From contig NZ_CP041216.1 of NCBI RefSeq assembly GCF_020511155.1, positions 3,410,001 to 3,474,000 of the forward strand: a stretch of 64,000 bases of DNA, read 5' to 3'. Shown piece by piece: positions 36,906 through 46,689 of the stretch (within the stretch, counting starts at the first letter, position 1; every line of letters begins with the position of its first letter). This DNA comes from Shewanella glacialimarina (GTDB taxonomy: Bacteria > Pseudomonadota > Gammaproteobacteria > Enterobacterales > Shewanellaceae). Made by a program: the position numbers and the translations under genes. The notes under the pieces are model-generated. The model was not told the DNA's origin. It did no database searches and worked only from the letters and a program-made list of their open reading frames with translations.

Positions 36906-39818
36906 ATGGAAAAAACATACGATCCTAAGTCTATCGAACAAACGCTTTACCAAAATTGGGAAGAGCAAGGTTACTTCAAGCCACACGGTGATGAATCACA
37001 AGGCAATTATTGCATTATGATCCCGCCACCTAATGTGACTGGAAGCCTACACATGGGTCATGCATTCCAAGACACCATTATGGATACTCTGACTCGTTAC
37101 CAACGCATGAAGGGCAAAAACACCCTATGGCAAGTGGGTACCGACCACGCCGGTATTGCCACCCAAATGCTGGTTGAGCGTAAACTTGAAGCTGAAGAAG
37201 GTAAAACCCGTCACGACTTAGGCCGTGATGCATTTATCGATAAAGTATGGGACTGGAAAGAACAGTCTGGCGGCACGATTACCAAGCAACTCCGCCGTAT
37301 GGGCGCATCGGTTGATTGGGACAGAGAACGTTTCACCATGGACGAAGGCCTGTCTAAAGCCGTCCAAGAAGTGTTTGTTCGCCTGTATGACGATGAACTG
37401 ATTTACCGCGGTAAACGTTTAGTAAACTGGGATCCAAAGCTTCATACCGCGATTTCAGACTTAGAAGTCGAAAACAAAGAAAAGCAAGGCCACATGTGGC
37501 ACTTCCGCTATCCATTGGCTGAAGGTGCATTAACCAGCGATGGTAAAGATTATCTAGAAGTGGCAACAACACGTCCTGAGACCATGCTAGGTGACAGCGC
37601 AGTGGCTGTGCACCCAGATGATGAACGTTATCAATCATTGATCGGTAAGTTTATTCACCTGCCTATCGTTAATCGTTTAATTCCGATTGTTGCCGACGAC
37701 TATGTTGACATGGCATTTGGTACTGGTTGCGTAAAAATCACCCCAGCCCATGACTTTAATGACTATGAAGTAGGTAAGCGTCACGCCCTGCCTATGTACA
37801 ACATCTTCACCTTAGATGCTGCAGTACGCGCCTTTGTTGAAGTAATTAACACCGATGGCACCCCAAACAAAGACATCGAAATCGCCCTACCAGAGCGTTA
37901 TGTTGGCCTCGACAGATTTAAAGCCCGTGATGCTATCGTCGCAGAGTTTGAGACTTTAGGTTTGCTTGGCAAAATCGACCCACACGCCTTAAAAGTGCCT
38001 CATGGCGATCGCTCAGGCGTGGTGATTGAACCATTATTGACCGACCAATGGTATGTGGCAGTTCAATCTATGGCAAAAACAGCCATTGAAGCGGTAGAAA
38101 CTGGCGAGATTAAGTTTGTGCCGCAGCAATACGAGAACATGTATTTCTCGTGGATGCGCGACATTAACGATTGGTGTATTTCGCGCCAACTGTGGTGGGG
38201 ACACCGTATCCCAGCTTGGTATGATGAAAACGGTAAAGTGTACGTTGGCCGTAACGAAGCCGAAGTTCGCGCGAAGCACAAACTTGCCGACTCTGCCGTA
38301 CTGCGCCAAGACGATGACGTACTCGACACCTGGTTTAGCTCAGCATTATGGACATTCTCAACCTTAGGTTGGCCTGACAATTTAGAAGATTTAAAAACCT
38401 TCCACCCGACCGATGTGTTGGTTACTGGTTTTGACATCATTTTCTTCTGGGTTGCCCGGATGATCATGATGACCATGCATTTCATTAAAGATGAAAACGG
38501 CAAACCACAAGTACCTTTTAAAACCGTTTACGTTACCGGTCTTATCCGTGATGAAGTCGGCAATAAAATGTCTAAATCTAAAGGTAACGTCCTTGACCCA
38601 TTAGACATGATTGACGGTATAGAGCTTGAAACCTTAGTTGAAAAGCGAACTGGCAACATGATGCAGCCACAACTGGCTGCAAAAATTGAAAAGAGTACTC
38701 GCAAAGAATTTGCCGATGGCATTGAAGCCCACGGAACAGATGCTCTGCGCTTTACTTTAGCAGCCATGGCCTCAACGGGACGTGACATCAATTGGGACAT
38801 GAAGCGTCTTGATGGTTACCGCAGTTTCTGTAACAAGTTATGGAACGCATCACGTTACGTGTTAATGAACACTGAAGTGCAAACTGATCCTGAAAGCAAC
38901 GAAGCGGGCGAGCCGTTAGATTGCGGTCAATTATTAGTTGATGGCCAACCAGGCCCTATGGAGTTGTCATTAGCCGATCGTTGGATCATTGGTTTATTTA
39001 ACCAAACGGTCAAAACCGTTGAAGACCACATGGCAGCTTACCGTTTCGACTTAGCCGCTAATACTTTATACGAGTTCACCTGGAACCAATTCTGTGACTG
39101 GTATTTAGAATTAACTAAGCCTGTGATGCAAAATGGCACTGAAGCGCAAATGCGCGGCACTCGCCACACTTTGGTTAATGTGCTTGAAAAAATGCAGCGC
39201 CTAATGCATCCCTTTATGCCATACATTACCGAAACAATTTGGCAACGCGTCAAACCGTTAGCGGGCGTAACCGGTGACACTATTATGCTAGCGCCGTTCC
39301 CAACGTATCAAGCAGATCAAGTTGATGCAACGGCAATGGCTGACCTTGAATGGGTTAAGCAAGTGATTGTTGCTGTACGTAATATTCGTGCAGAATTAAA
39401 TATCGCCCCTTCTAAGCCGCTTAATGCATTACTGCGTGGCGTAAGCTATGAAGATCGTATTCGTCTTGAAGCTAACCAAACATTCTTTGCAAGTTTGGCT
39501 AAACTAGAAACTATGACGATTCTTATCGAGGGTGAAATAGCACCAATGTCGAGCACTCAGTTAGTCGGCAATATGGAGTTGTTAATCCCGATGGCGGGCT
39601 TAATTGATGTCGGCGCAGAAATGGCCCGTATCGATAAACAACTTGAAAAGCTAGGTCAGGAAATTAGCCGTATTGAAGGCAAGTTATCCAATGAAGGCTT
39701 TGTGGCTAAAGCCCCTCCTGCGGTTATCGATAAAGAGCGTGAAAAGCTAACAGGCTTAAGTCGTGATATCGACAAGCTAAATGAACAGAAAATTGAGCTC
39801 GCTAAAATAGAAGCTTAA
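36906..39818 (+). CDS. valS: Valyl-tRNA synthetase
   Basis: 970 residues, slightly longer than E. coli ValS. Class I signatures HIGH ([14 protein letters not shown], near residue 49) and KMSKS ([11 protein letters not shown], near residue 553), a large editing domain between, and a C-terminal coiled coil ([20 protein letters not shown]). It charges tRNA-Val. Co-transcribed with holC, closed by a terminator. An acidic insertion around residues 590-620 ([20 protein letters not shown]) is common in this group. Confidence 0.97.
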   Translation: MEKTYDPKSIEQTLYQNWEEQGYFKPHGDESQGNYCIMIPPPNVTGSLHMGHAFQDTIMDTLTRYQRMKGKNTLWQVGTDHAGIATQMLVERKLEAEEGKTRHDLGRDAFIDKVWDWKEQSGGTITKQLRRMGASVDWDRERFTMDEGLSKAVQEVFVRLYDDELIYRGKRLVNWDPKLHTAISDLEVENKEKQGHMWHFRYPLAEGALTSDGKDYLEVATTRPETMLGDSAVAVHPDDERYQSLIGKFIHLPIVNRLIPIVADDYVDMAFGTGCVKITPAHDFNDYEVGKRHALPMYNIFTLDAAVRAFVEVINTDGTPNKDIEIALPERYVGLDRFKARDAIVAEFETLGLLGKIDPHALKVPHGDRSGVVIEPLLTDQWYVAVQSMAKTAIEAVETGEIKFVPQQYENMYFSWMRDINDWCISRQLWWGHRIPAWYDENGKVYVGRNEAEVRAKHKLADSAVLRQDDDVLDTWFSSALWTFSTLGWPDNLEDLKTFHPTDVLVTGFDIIFFWVARMIMMTMHFIKDENGKPQVPFKTVYVTGLIRDEVGNKMSKSKGNVLDPLDMIDGIELETLVEKRTGNMMQPQLAAKIEKSTRKEFADGIEAHGTDALRFTLAAMASTGRDINWDMKRLDGYRSFCNKLWNASRYVLMNTEVQTDPESNEAGEPLDCGQLLVDGQPGPMELSLADRWIIGLFNQTVKTVEDHMAAYRFDLAANTLYEFTWNQFCDWYLELTKPVMQNGTEAQMRGTRHTLVNVLEKMQRLMHPFMPYITETIWQRVKPLAGVTGDTIMLAPFPTYQADQVDATAMADLEWVKQVIVAVRNIRAELNIAPSKPLNALLRGVSYEDRIRLEANQTFFASLAKLETMTILIEGEIAPMSSTQLVGNMELLIPMAGLIDVGAEMARIDKQLEKLGQEISRIEGKLSNEGFVAKAPPAVIDKEREKLTGLSRDIDKLNEQKIELAKIEA

Positions 39819-39839
39819 TCAAGTAATAACATTGCTACA

Positions 39840-39868
39840 AAAACCAGCGATGCGTCGCTGGTTTTTTA
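39840..39868 (+). terminator. Intrinsic terminator of valS
   Basis: Eleven-pair stem AAAACCAGCGA (39840-39850) / TCGCTGGTTTT (39855-39865), loop TGCG, then T-rich. Confidence 0.92.
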
Positions 39869-39972
39869 TTTAACGATTATTTAGTACTAAACTAAAACTT
39901 TAATATCTCATTTTGCGTTTTTGCTGTATAAGCTTGCGCCAATATCATCATTCTATTTAATGGGTCATCACC

Positions 39973-40311
39973 ATGTCTGATAAGTACTTTTTCAAAGGGC
40001 GTAGAACGCCAAAGCCAGCCTATGGCGAAAGTGGCTATAACACTAAACGCGCGACTAAACCGGGTACAGAGATTTCACCTTTACTGTTATCAGTGCAAAC
40101 TGAAGCACGTAAAGTGGAAGTTGCTGCCATTGTTGCCGAACAACAGCTGTTTGCTAACATCACGGTTGATGCCGACAAAGCTGAAAACATTATTGAGTTA
40201 ACTGGCTTACTTAATAAACCTAAAGCGGTTAGCTTTGAAGCTAAGCCAAATAGAAATGACGTTTGTTCATGTGGCAGTGGTAAAAAATATAAGAAGTGTT
40301 GTGGCGCTTAA
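39973..40311 (+). CDS. SEC-C metal-binding motif protein (PBPRA1643-like)
   Basis: 112 residues. The C-terminus [18 protein letters not shown] is a perfect SEC-C zinc-binding motif, as at the end of SecA. The N-terminus [17 protein letters not shown] matches the small PBPRA1643 family of marine gammaproteobacteria. Likely binds zinc; partner or role unknown. Free-standing gene with its own terminator. Confidence 0.87.
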   Translation: MSDKYFFKGRRTPKPAYGESGYNTKRATKPGTEISPLLLSVQTEARKVEVAAIVAEQQLFANITVDADKAENIIELTGLLNKPKAVSFEAKPNRNDVCSCGSGKKYKKCCGA

Positions 40312-40348
40312 TCAATAGCACAATTGCATACTTATTAGCGACAAACTG

Positions 40349-40374
40349 AAGCGGATCAAATGATCCGCTTTTTT
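40349..40374 (+). terminator. Intrinsic terminator of the SEC-C gene
   Basis: AAGCGGATC (40349-40357), loop AAAT, GATCCGCTT (40362-40370), followed by T tract. Confidence 0.88.
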
Positions 40375-40461
40375 ATTGCCTTTGGAATTTATCCAGAACT
40401 TAGGTAGAGTGTCTGTCGTTAACAATCTAACGGTGTAGAACATAAAATAAAAGGGTGACTT

Positions 40462-41994
40462 ATGAGCACTAATTCACACTCAGGCAATGACCTAAGTGAA
40501 GTAAAACAATTGGGAATGTGGGCTTCTATCACTAGCCTTGGCTATATTTTCTGGCTTGTGGGCGGCATGGAACTTGTCGAACGCATTGCCTATTATGGCG
40601 TCAAAGCCAGTGCAGGCTTATATGCAAAATCGCCGGTTTCTGAAGGTGGTTTAGGGATAGACCTTCACGACTACGGGATCATTCTTGCGGTTTGGGCAAT
40701 GCTACAAACGTTTATACCTGTGATCACTGGCGGGATTTCAGATCGCGTCGGCTATAAAGAAACTATTTTTGCCTCTACGATTATCAAAATCATGGGCTAC
40801 CTCACCATGGCTTTGTTCCCTGATTTTTGGGGTTTCATGTTCGGTGCCATGCTTTTGGCTGCTGGTACTGGGGTATTTAAACCCGGTATTCAAGGCACAT
40901 TAGTGTTGTCAACCAAACGAGAAAACACCTCTATGGCCTGGGGCATATTTTACCAAGTGGTTAATATTGGTGGCTTCCTTGGACCATTAGTTGCTGTGCA
41001 CATGCGTCAATTATCTTGGGACAACGTGTTCTATGCCTGTGCGGCAATTATCTCATTAAACTTTTTATTCTTATTAGCCTATAAAGAACCAGGCAAAGAG
41101 GAGCGAATCGAACGAGCACGCAAAGTAAAGTCGGGGGAAATCTATCAAGAAGCACTGTGGAAAGATGCGCTGCGCGAGCTTAAAAAACCAGTGGTAATAT
41201 ACTATATGCTCGTGTTTGCCGGTTTCTGGTTTTTATATAATTCATTATTTGATGTATTACCTATCCATATTGCCGAATGGGTTGATACCAGCATTATTGT
41301 CACCTCACTGTTTGGCCCAGAAGGCACTAGCAACGGTATTTTACAGTTCTGGTTAGGCTTAAATAATGAAGGCACCAAGGTGATGCCCGAAGGTATGCTG
41401 AACTTAAATGCCGGCATGATCATGACTACCTGCTTTTTAGTCGCCGCTTTTACCGCTAAGTACCGTATCACCACAGCAATGCTAGTGGGCTGTATTCTCA
41501 GTATCCTGGCAATCATGTTGGTGGGTGTATTTAACGCTGCATGGATGATTGTACTGGCAATTGTGATGTTTTCTTTTGGCGAAATGATGATTAGCCCAAA
41601 GAAAAATGAGTTTATGGGTAACATTGCCCCAGAAGGTAAAAAAGCCATGTACTTAGGCTTTGTGATGCTACCGCAAGGGATTGGTTGGACATTAGAAGGC
41701 TATTTTGCCCCTAAGCTTTATCAAATCTACGCGTCAAAGGAAATTATCTCACGTAATGAGTTAGTGACTAGAGGCATGAGTCAAACAGATGTAGATGCAA
41801 TTCCGCAAGGTGAAGCATTCATGCGCTTAGTTGATTTTACCGGCATAGAAGCCCAACCGCTTACCCACATGTTATATGAGGCGAATAACATAGGTATGGC
41901 TTGGTATATTATCGGTGCAATTGGCATTATCTCTGCCGTAGGTATTTTTATTTATGGTAAGTGGTTGCTAAAAATGCAGCATAATCAAGCATAA
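40462..41994 (+). CDS. POT-like (proton-dependent oligopeptide transporter) MFS protein
   Basis: 510 residues with about twelve or more membrane helices. GGMELVERIAYYGVKA corresponds to the ExxERFxYYG signature used by POT/PTR transporters for proton coupling, and GGISDRVGYKETIF is the MFS loop 2-3 motif. It should be an inner-membrane symporter for di- or tripeptides or related compounds, but it is a divergent member and the substrate is not certain. Monocistronic, with a strong terminator. Confidence 0.8.
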   Translation: MSTNSHSGNDLSEVKQLGMWASITSLGYIFWLVGGMELVERIAYYGVKASAGLYAKSPVSEGGLGIDLHDYGIILAVWAMLQTFIPVITGGISDRVGYKETIFASTIIKIMGYLTMALFPDFWGFMFGAMLLAAGTGVFKPGIQGTLVLSTKRENTSMAWGIFYQVVNIGGFLGPLVAVHMRQLSWDNVFYACAAIISLNFLFLLAYKEPGKEERIERARKVKSGEIYQEALWKDALRELKKPVVIYYMLVFAGFWFLYNSLFDVLPIHIAEWVDTSIIVTSLFGPEGTSNGILQFWLGLNNEGTKVMPEGMLNLNAGMIMTTCFLVAAFTAKYRITTAMLVGCILSILAIMLVGVFNAAWMIVLAIVMFSFGEMMISPKKNEFMGNIAPEGKKAMYLGFVMLPQGIGWTLEGYFAPKLYQIYASKEIISRNELVTRGMSQTDVDAIPQGEAFMRLVDFTGIEAQPLTHMLYEANNIGMAWYIIGAIGIISAVGIFIYGKWLLKMQHNQA

Positions 41995-42066
41995 AAATGT
42001 TAAATAGGCTCTTTGGGTGGAATCATAAGCCCATCAAAAGAATAACCTCATAACACGATAAATAAT

Positions 42067-42106
42067 AAAGGGAGATGCTAAATGCATCTCCCTTTAAGTT
42101 TTTTGA
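42067..42106 (+). terminator. Intrinsic terminator of the POT-like gene
   Basis: Twelve-pair stem AAAGGGAGATGC (42067-42078) / GCATCTCCCTTT (42084-42095), loop TAAAT, followed by AAG and six T. Confidence 0.85.
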
Positions 42107-42215
42107 AGTATTCAGTCGCTATTTAGATAGCATGGCAATGATAAAGTCTGATCTCATTACCGACTTATTCACTTCTAAGATTATTTAATAAACCATATTC
42201 ACTTTATGTTGTGAA

Positions 42216-44501
42216 TTAATGTGCACCTCCCATATGGACCTTATCGATACCATAAGTTTTGCCTTCTGCATGACACGTTGCACACGACTCCACAGGTAAG
42301 TTAGCTGTTGTGGCAGGACGACCTTCCACATATGCTCCATTACTTTCAAAGTGAGCTAAAGCAGAACTTTTGATGTGACAAGAGCGGCAAGATTCAGCAA
42401 CCGGAGAAACAAATTGCGTTCCTGCTGAATTCACAGCAATTGCACGTTTACCTGACGTTAAACCACCATCAGCGGCAAATATGCTGACATCTTCTTTGTG
42501 ACATGCTGAACATTGTGTAGCAACTGCAGGGTAACCTTCAGTTTCCATATCCGCATTCAAATGAATTGCTGGGAAACCACGATTATCATCCCATAGACCA
42601 CTATGGAAGCGATGTGAAACAGTCATTAAGTCACGGTTGCTATAAGTTAGTCCCTCAACTAAAGCAAAAACTGGGACACCATCAGCATCAACTGCATCCG
42701 TTTTGTACTCAACAGTGCCATGGTATGAACCACCCCAAGTATTGTTGTGACAACCCATACATTGGTCAAAACGCTCGTTACCATAATGTTTTGCAATACC
42801 TAACGATGTATGACAAGAACTGCATTTTGCTTCGTCAGCACTCACCATAGAAGGAACGCTTTGACGAGCAATATTGGCACCTGAACCGTCTGCATTAGCT
42901 AAGTTCCAATATGCGGTGTCCATTGTCACGGCAACATACTCAACAGCGAATTGTTCTTCACCTGCTGTATTTTTACACTTAATTAGCTTCGCCTTCTCAT
43001 CTGCACAAACTGAAAAACGAGGTGTAATGGCAATACTCTTACCTACCACGTTAAAGTTAGCCACTTTAGTGACGACAAGCTTGCCACCAGCAGAAACAAC
43101 ACCGTTTAGATTTAGAGATGTACCCACGAAATAAGTGCCATCAGCATCAACGGTACCTGTTTTGATTTCGTCATAATTGGCATAAGGACCAAAATCGAAG
43201 CCATCGGCAATAGGTTGACCATCGATACTTACATCAAGAGTAATACTCATTTGATCTTGCATAGCACCGCTAACATCAATAGCATCTTCTGCATAAGTGA
43301 TATTGCTAACGGCAAACACAATAGAGTCAGTCGCCATTGCACGCACGCCAACATTATGTGCTTCACTTGGGCTTAAGCTACCTGCGCCATGACAACCAGA
43401 ACATACTGCATCACTTGCTGGCACAATACCCCTATGGTTTACACCAGTGGTTAAGTCTACGTTCACGTGACACGATAAACATGCTTCAGCATAAATATTT
43501 TCATTCCACTGCTGACCATTATCATGGCAAGCGGTACATTCATTGAGCTCAGATGGAAAACCGATTTCACCAAACATCTCTTTGGCTTCACCAGTCAGAG
43601 AGTCTGCAATATGATGACCTGCATGGATAGTGTGGATCATAGCATTGAAGTTTGCATTGAAGCCTTTTTCAGGATCGTCCTGCCCACCCGCATACGCTGG
43701 ATTATGACAAGCTACGCAATTTTCAACTTTTTGGTAATTATGATGAGCACCAATATTGGCTATACGCATATCGGTATCAGCATAGCCATCCATTGGGCTG
43801 TGACACTTAATACAGGCAGCATTTGATACAGCATCTTTGGATGAAACAGCTAGTTCACCTGTTGCAGGAATGAAGTCTAGTGGTGTCGATAATATTTTAT
43901 CTGATACTGCAGCCCCATCTGACATGGTCACATCGTAAGCACGAATAAACACACGAACCAAATCGCCTGCATCGCCACTTGCTAGTACCACAGGCGCATT
44001 GCCATCATGCGCCCAAGAACCAATATAAGTACCAGGATTAGCTGGGTCTTCAACTAATGTACAAGCATCGACTACTGCGCCTCCTCGTGCTGCGGCTGTA
44101 CCCGTTAAGGTACAATACATGCTACTACCAAAATCATTGGCAAGTGCATGGTTGGTCCATAGCATTGGCGCACCTGTATCAGTAGTATTAGCTGATTGAC
44201 TCATCACATATAAGGCGACTTTATCAAGCCCCGAATATGGAACGTCCGCTCCACCCACTCCTTTACCTGATACAGTAAATTTAACGTTAAATGGATCAGC
44301 ACCTACTACTACAATATCTGTAGGAGCCAGTGTTAAGTTAAAGTCATAGGCATTGTCAACTGTTGTAACGACCGAACCCGCTGGTGTGCCCGGAGTACCC
44401 GGTTCTCCTGCTGCACCATCACTGCCGTCAGAGCCACATCCTGTTACACCCAATGCTGCAATAAACGCCGCAGCAAGTAATGTTCGATTATAATTTTTCA
44501 T
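42216..44501 (-). CDS. OmcA/MtrC family decaheme c-type cytochrome lipoprotein
   Basis: 761 residues. Signal peptide with lipobox (LGVTGC) then a Gly-rich linker. Ten CxxCH haem sites are present: five between residues ~230 and ~370 (CIKCH, CVACH, CTACH, CLSCH, CSGCH) and five between ~560 and ~745 (CSSCH, CMGCH, CSACH, CRSCH, CATCH), separated by a beta-rich domain, the OmcA/MtrC/MtrF layout. NAMIHTIHAGHH resembles OmcA. It should be an outer-membrane, surface-exposed electron conduit to metals, flavins or other acceptors. No mtrA or mtrB gene is nearby, so it is an isolated terminal reductase. Length is close to OmcA, but orthology is not certain. Confidence 0.93.
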   Translation of the reverse strand: MKNYNRTLLAAAFIAALGVTGCGSDGSDGAAGEPGTPGTPAGSVVTTVDNAYDFNLTLAPTDIVVVGADPFNVKFTVSGKGVGGADVPYSGLDKVALYVMSQSANTTDTGAPMLWTNHALANDFGSSMYCTLTGTAAARGGAVVDACTLVEDPANPGTYIGSWAHDGNAPVVLASGDAGDLVRVFIRAYDVTMSDGAAVSDKILSTPLDFIPATGELAVSSKDAVSNAACIKCHSPMDGYADTDMRIANIGAHHNYQKVENCVACHNPAYAGGQDDPEKGFNANFNAMIHTIHAGHHIADSLTGEAKEMFGEIGFPSELNECTACHDNGQQWNENIYAEACLSCHVNVDLTTGVNHRGIVPASDAVCSGCHGAGSLSPSEAHNVGVRAMATDSIVFAVSNITYAEDAIDVSGAMQDQMSITLDVSIDGQPIADGFDFGPYANYDEIKTGTVDADGTYFVGTSLNLNGVVSAGGKLVVTKVANFNVVGKSIAITPRFSVCADEKAKLIKCKNTAGEEQFAVEYVAVTMDTAYWNLANADGSGANIARQSVPSMVSADEAKCSSCHTSLGIAKHYGNERFDQCMGCHNNTWGGSYHGTVEYKTDAVDADGVPVFALVEGLTYSNRDLMTVSHRFHSGLWDDNRGFPAIHLNADMETEGYPAVATQCSACHKEDVSIFAADGGLTSGKRAIAVNSAGTQFVSPVAESCRSCHIKSSALAHFESNGAYVEGRPATTANLPVESCATCHAEGKTYGIDKVHMGGAH

Positions 44502-44832
44502 CTTAAATCCCCCGATTTAATGAAATATGCTTTTTTGCATACTTAAACTATAAAAAAAAACCTTACTTTATGCGTGGTATATATACTGGGGATGTGAACA
44601 AAGGTTAAAATTTCGTTAAATGAAATTTACAATTTCGTATTTGGGGATTTCAATAATAATAATTCACTATTACTGAATATGTAATTCACTGATAAAAATT
44701 GTTAATAATAACTTCACACATATAATCCAAAAAAGGTGCCTTTTAATATTTCAAATTATAAAACAGCTATATACGTCTTATTAAAGTTAAACAGTCACTC
44801 TCAGTTAAATACAAACAACAGCGTTTTAACTA
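44502..44832 (-). promoter_or_regulatory. Upstream region of the decaheme cytochrome gene
   Basis: 331 very AT-rich bases, no gene. Overlapping dyads ATTTC-GTTAAAT-GAAAT (44610-44626, T-N11-A type) and GAAAT-TTACA-ATTTC (44622-44636) resemble LysR-type operator sites and lie about 110-135 bases before the cytochrome start. The LysR gene just upstream is the obvious candidate regulator. No clear CRP site was found. Confidence 0.4.
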
Positions 44833-45810
44833 TCAAACAGTCACAAACAAGTTTTTAATGAGAGTGATTATTATTTGCTTAGATTCTTCTGAATAGCGAC
44901 GATATGGGTTATCGCGCTCAAAAAAACTATAAATAGGTAAGCTCATTACTTTTCTCAGTTTAGTAAACTCGCTCATTGGCAATGGTTTTGCACTGATTTG
45001 AGGTATATTGTTGGCAATCAACCCTTCCGGCTTAGTTGCCAACGAAACACTCCCCATGGTCATCAAATGCCAATACCAGTCATCAAGATCGCAGACATGA
45101 TCAATACTGGCAAGATAATGACCTTTTTCTTGGCAATATAATTCCAGTGGATCAATTCGATGGTTAAAACCATGGCACTTCAGATACATATAATCAAACT
45201 CAGCAATGTCTTCCAGTGTTAATGGGTCAGGACAAAGCCAAATAGGGTGCTCACTTTTAGCCACAACATGTAAGCTATCTATTTTAACAATAGGGGTAAG
45301 GTTGAGCGAATGCTGCCCTTGGTCATCAAAACCAATGCCGAAATCTATCTCACCATTATGAATTTTCTCTTCTGTATCACTTTGCCATACATGTAAGCGC
45401 AAGGGACCAAAATGATTAAAGAATTTAGATGAGCTTAATGACATTGCTAAACTACTGATAATATTATTGGAAACTGCCACGTTCAGTAATGGTTTAGCTG
45501 GGTTACGATTAGTTTGTTGGGCCACAGTTTCAATTTGCTCTATGGTATCGCTGAGCTGACAAATCGGCTGATAAAGCTGTTCTGCTAAGGGGGTGGGCTT
45601 TAAACCTTGCTGACGACGGTAGAACAGCTCATCATCAAAAGTCTTACGTAATAATGTCAAACAACGGCTTACTTTAGGTGCGGAAACACCTAACTCCTTT
45701 GCCGCCAGATTAGCATAACCTGTCTCATAAATGGTTTTAAACACCAGCAGACAAAAAATGTCTAATTCACTCACCTTTTTAATAGCTTGAATGGTCACAA
45801 AATTACTCAA
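44833..45810 (-). CDS. LysR family transcriptional regulator
   Basis: 325 residues in the longest frame. N-terminal winged helix-turn-helix (FKTIYETGYANLAAKELGVS, then APKVSRCLTLLRKTFDDELF) and a C-terminal periplasmic-binding-like effector domain. The start is uncertain: TTG at 45810 lacks a binding site and a GTG at 45798 has GAG upstream. It is on the same strand and directly upstream of the decaheme cytochrome gene, so it may regulate it. Effector unknown. Confidence 0.87.
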   Translation of the reverse strand: MSNFVTIQAIKKVSELDIFCLLVFKTIYETGYANLAAKELGVSAPKVSRCLTLLRKTFDDELFYRRQQGLKPTPLAEQLYQPICQLSDTIEQIETVAQQTNRNPAKPLLNVAVSNNIISSLAMSLSSSKFFNHFGPLRLHVWQSDTEEKIHNGEIDFGIGFDDQGQHSLNLTPIVKIDSLHVVAKSEHPIWLCPDPLTLEDIAEFDYMYLKCHGFNHRIDPLELYCQEKGHYLASIDHVCDLDDWYWHLMTMGSVSLATKPEGLIANNIPQISAKPLPMSEFTKLRKVMSLPIYSFFERDNPYRRYSEESKQIIITLIKNLFVTV

Positions 45811-45904
45811 TTAAAAGTTCATTCAAGTAAACTAGCATGTAACAAAAATGAAAAAATTGATCAAACTCGCGAAATGAACAAGCTGATTAAATCGGAAAGG
45901 AAAG

Positions 45905-46612
45905 TTAGTTCACTAAACTAACCTCATCCGCTGATAACGCCCGAAACTCGCCGGGTTGAAGTGTATTATCTAACTCAATATGCCCAATAGACTCTCGATG
46001 AAGTGCGACAACGGGATTATTAAATCGACCAAACATACGCTTAATTTGATGATACTTACCTTCATTTAGTTCAACAATGGCTTGGTAGCGAGAGACTATA
46101 ATTAACGTTGCCGCTTGCGTAGTGATACCTTCATACTCAAACCACATGCCGCCAGCAAAAGCCTCAATATAAGTGTCATCAATTGGGTTAGCCAGGGTGA
46201 CTAAATATCGCTTAGTGACCTTATTATCGGGCGACATCAATGCTTGTGACCATTTAGCATCATTGGTGATCAATAATAGACCAGTTGAATTTAAATCTAA
46301 CCGCCCAGCAATATGCAGCAAGTCTTTATCGACACCCTCGAGTAAATCTAACGCAGTTTGATGCTGTTCATCCACCGTTGCACTGACCACACCTTGGGGT
46401 TTGTATAGCATCCAATAAGCTCGCTGCCTTTGCTGTAATATTTCACCTTGGCACTCAATCAAACTGAACTCATCGATTTGCGTGTCAGGAGTAATCACTA
46501 TATCGCCATTAAGCAAAAGTTGCTGGTTAGCAATCAAACTTCGCACTGATTTTTTAGGGATTTGTAGCTGTTTAGCGATAAAGGTATCGATTCTGCCGCG
46601 CTTTGAGGCCAT
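45905..46612 (-). CDS. rsuA: RsuA-family 16S rRNA pseudouridine synthase
   Basis: 235 residues. An S4 RNA-binding domain (residues ~1-60) is followed by the catalytic domain with AGRLDLNSTGLLLITND, whose aspartate is the nucleophile. YHQIKRMFGRFNNPVVALHR is the RsuA/RluE-type motif. RsuA modifies U516 of 16S rRNA; RluE/RluF-like relatives modify 23S rRNA, so exact target is probable rather than certain. Monocistronic, divergent from glnD. Confidence 0.85.
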   Translation of the reverse strand: MASKRGRIDTFIAKQLQIPKKSVRSLIANQQLLLNGDIVITPDTQIDEFSLIECQGEILQQRQRAYWMLYKPQGVVSATVDEQHQTALDLLEGVDKDLLHIAGRLDLNSTGLLLITNDAKWSQALMSPDNKVTKRYLVTLANPIDDTYIEAFAGGMWFEYEGITTQAATLIIVSRYQAIVELNEGKYHQIKRMFGRFNNPVVALHRESIGHIELDNTLQPGEFRALSADEVSLVN

Positions 46613-46689
46613 AACCTAGACTATTTCAAAGTTGAGTTAACCCGCATAATACCTTACTCTGTCAGTGGGGAAAACAAACAAGGAGTAAC

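Noticed and set aside
38063..38503. Long antisense open frame inside valS
   Set aside because: Opposite strand of a highly conserved synthetase gene, composition reflects the valS frame; no start signal.
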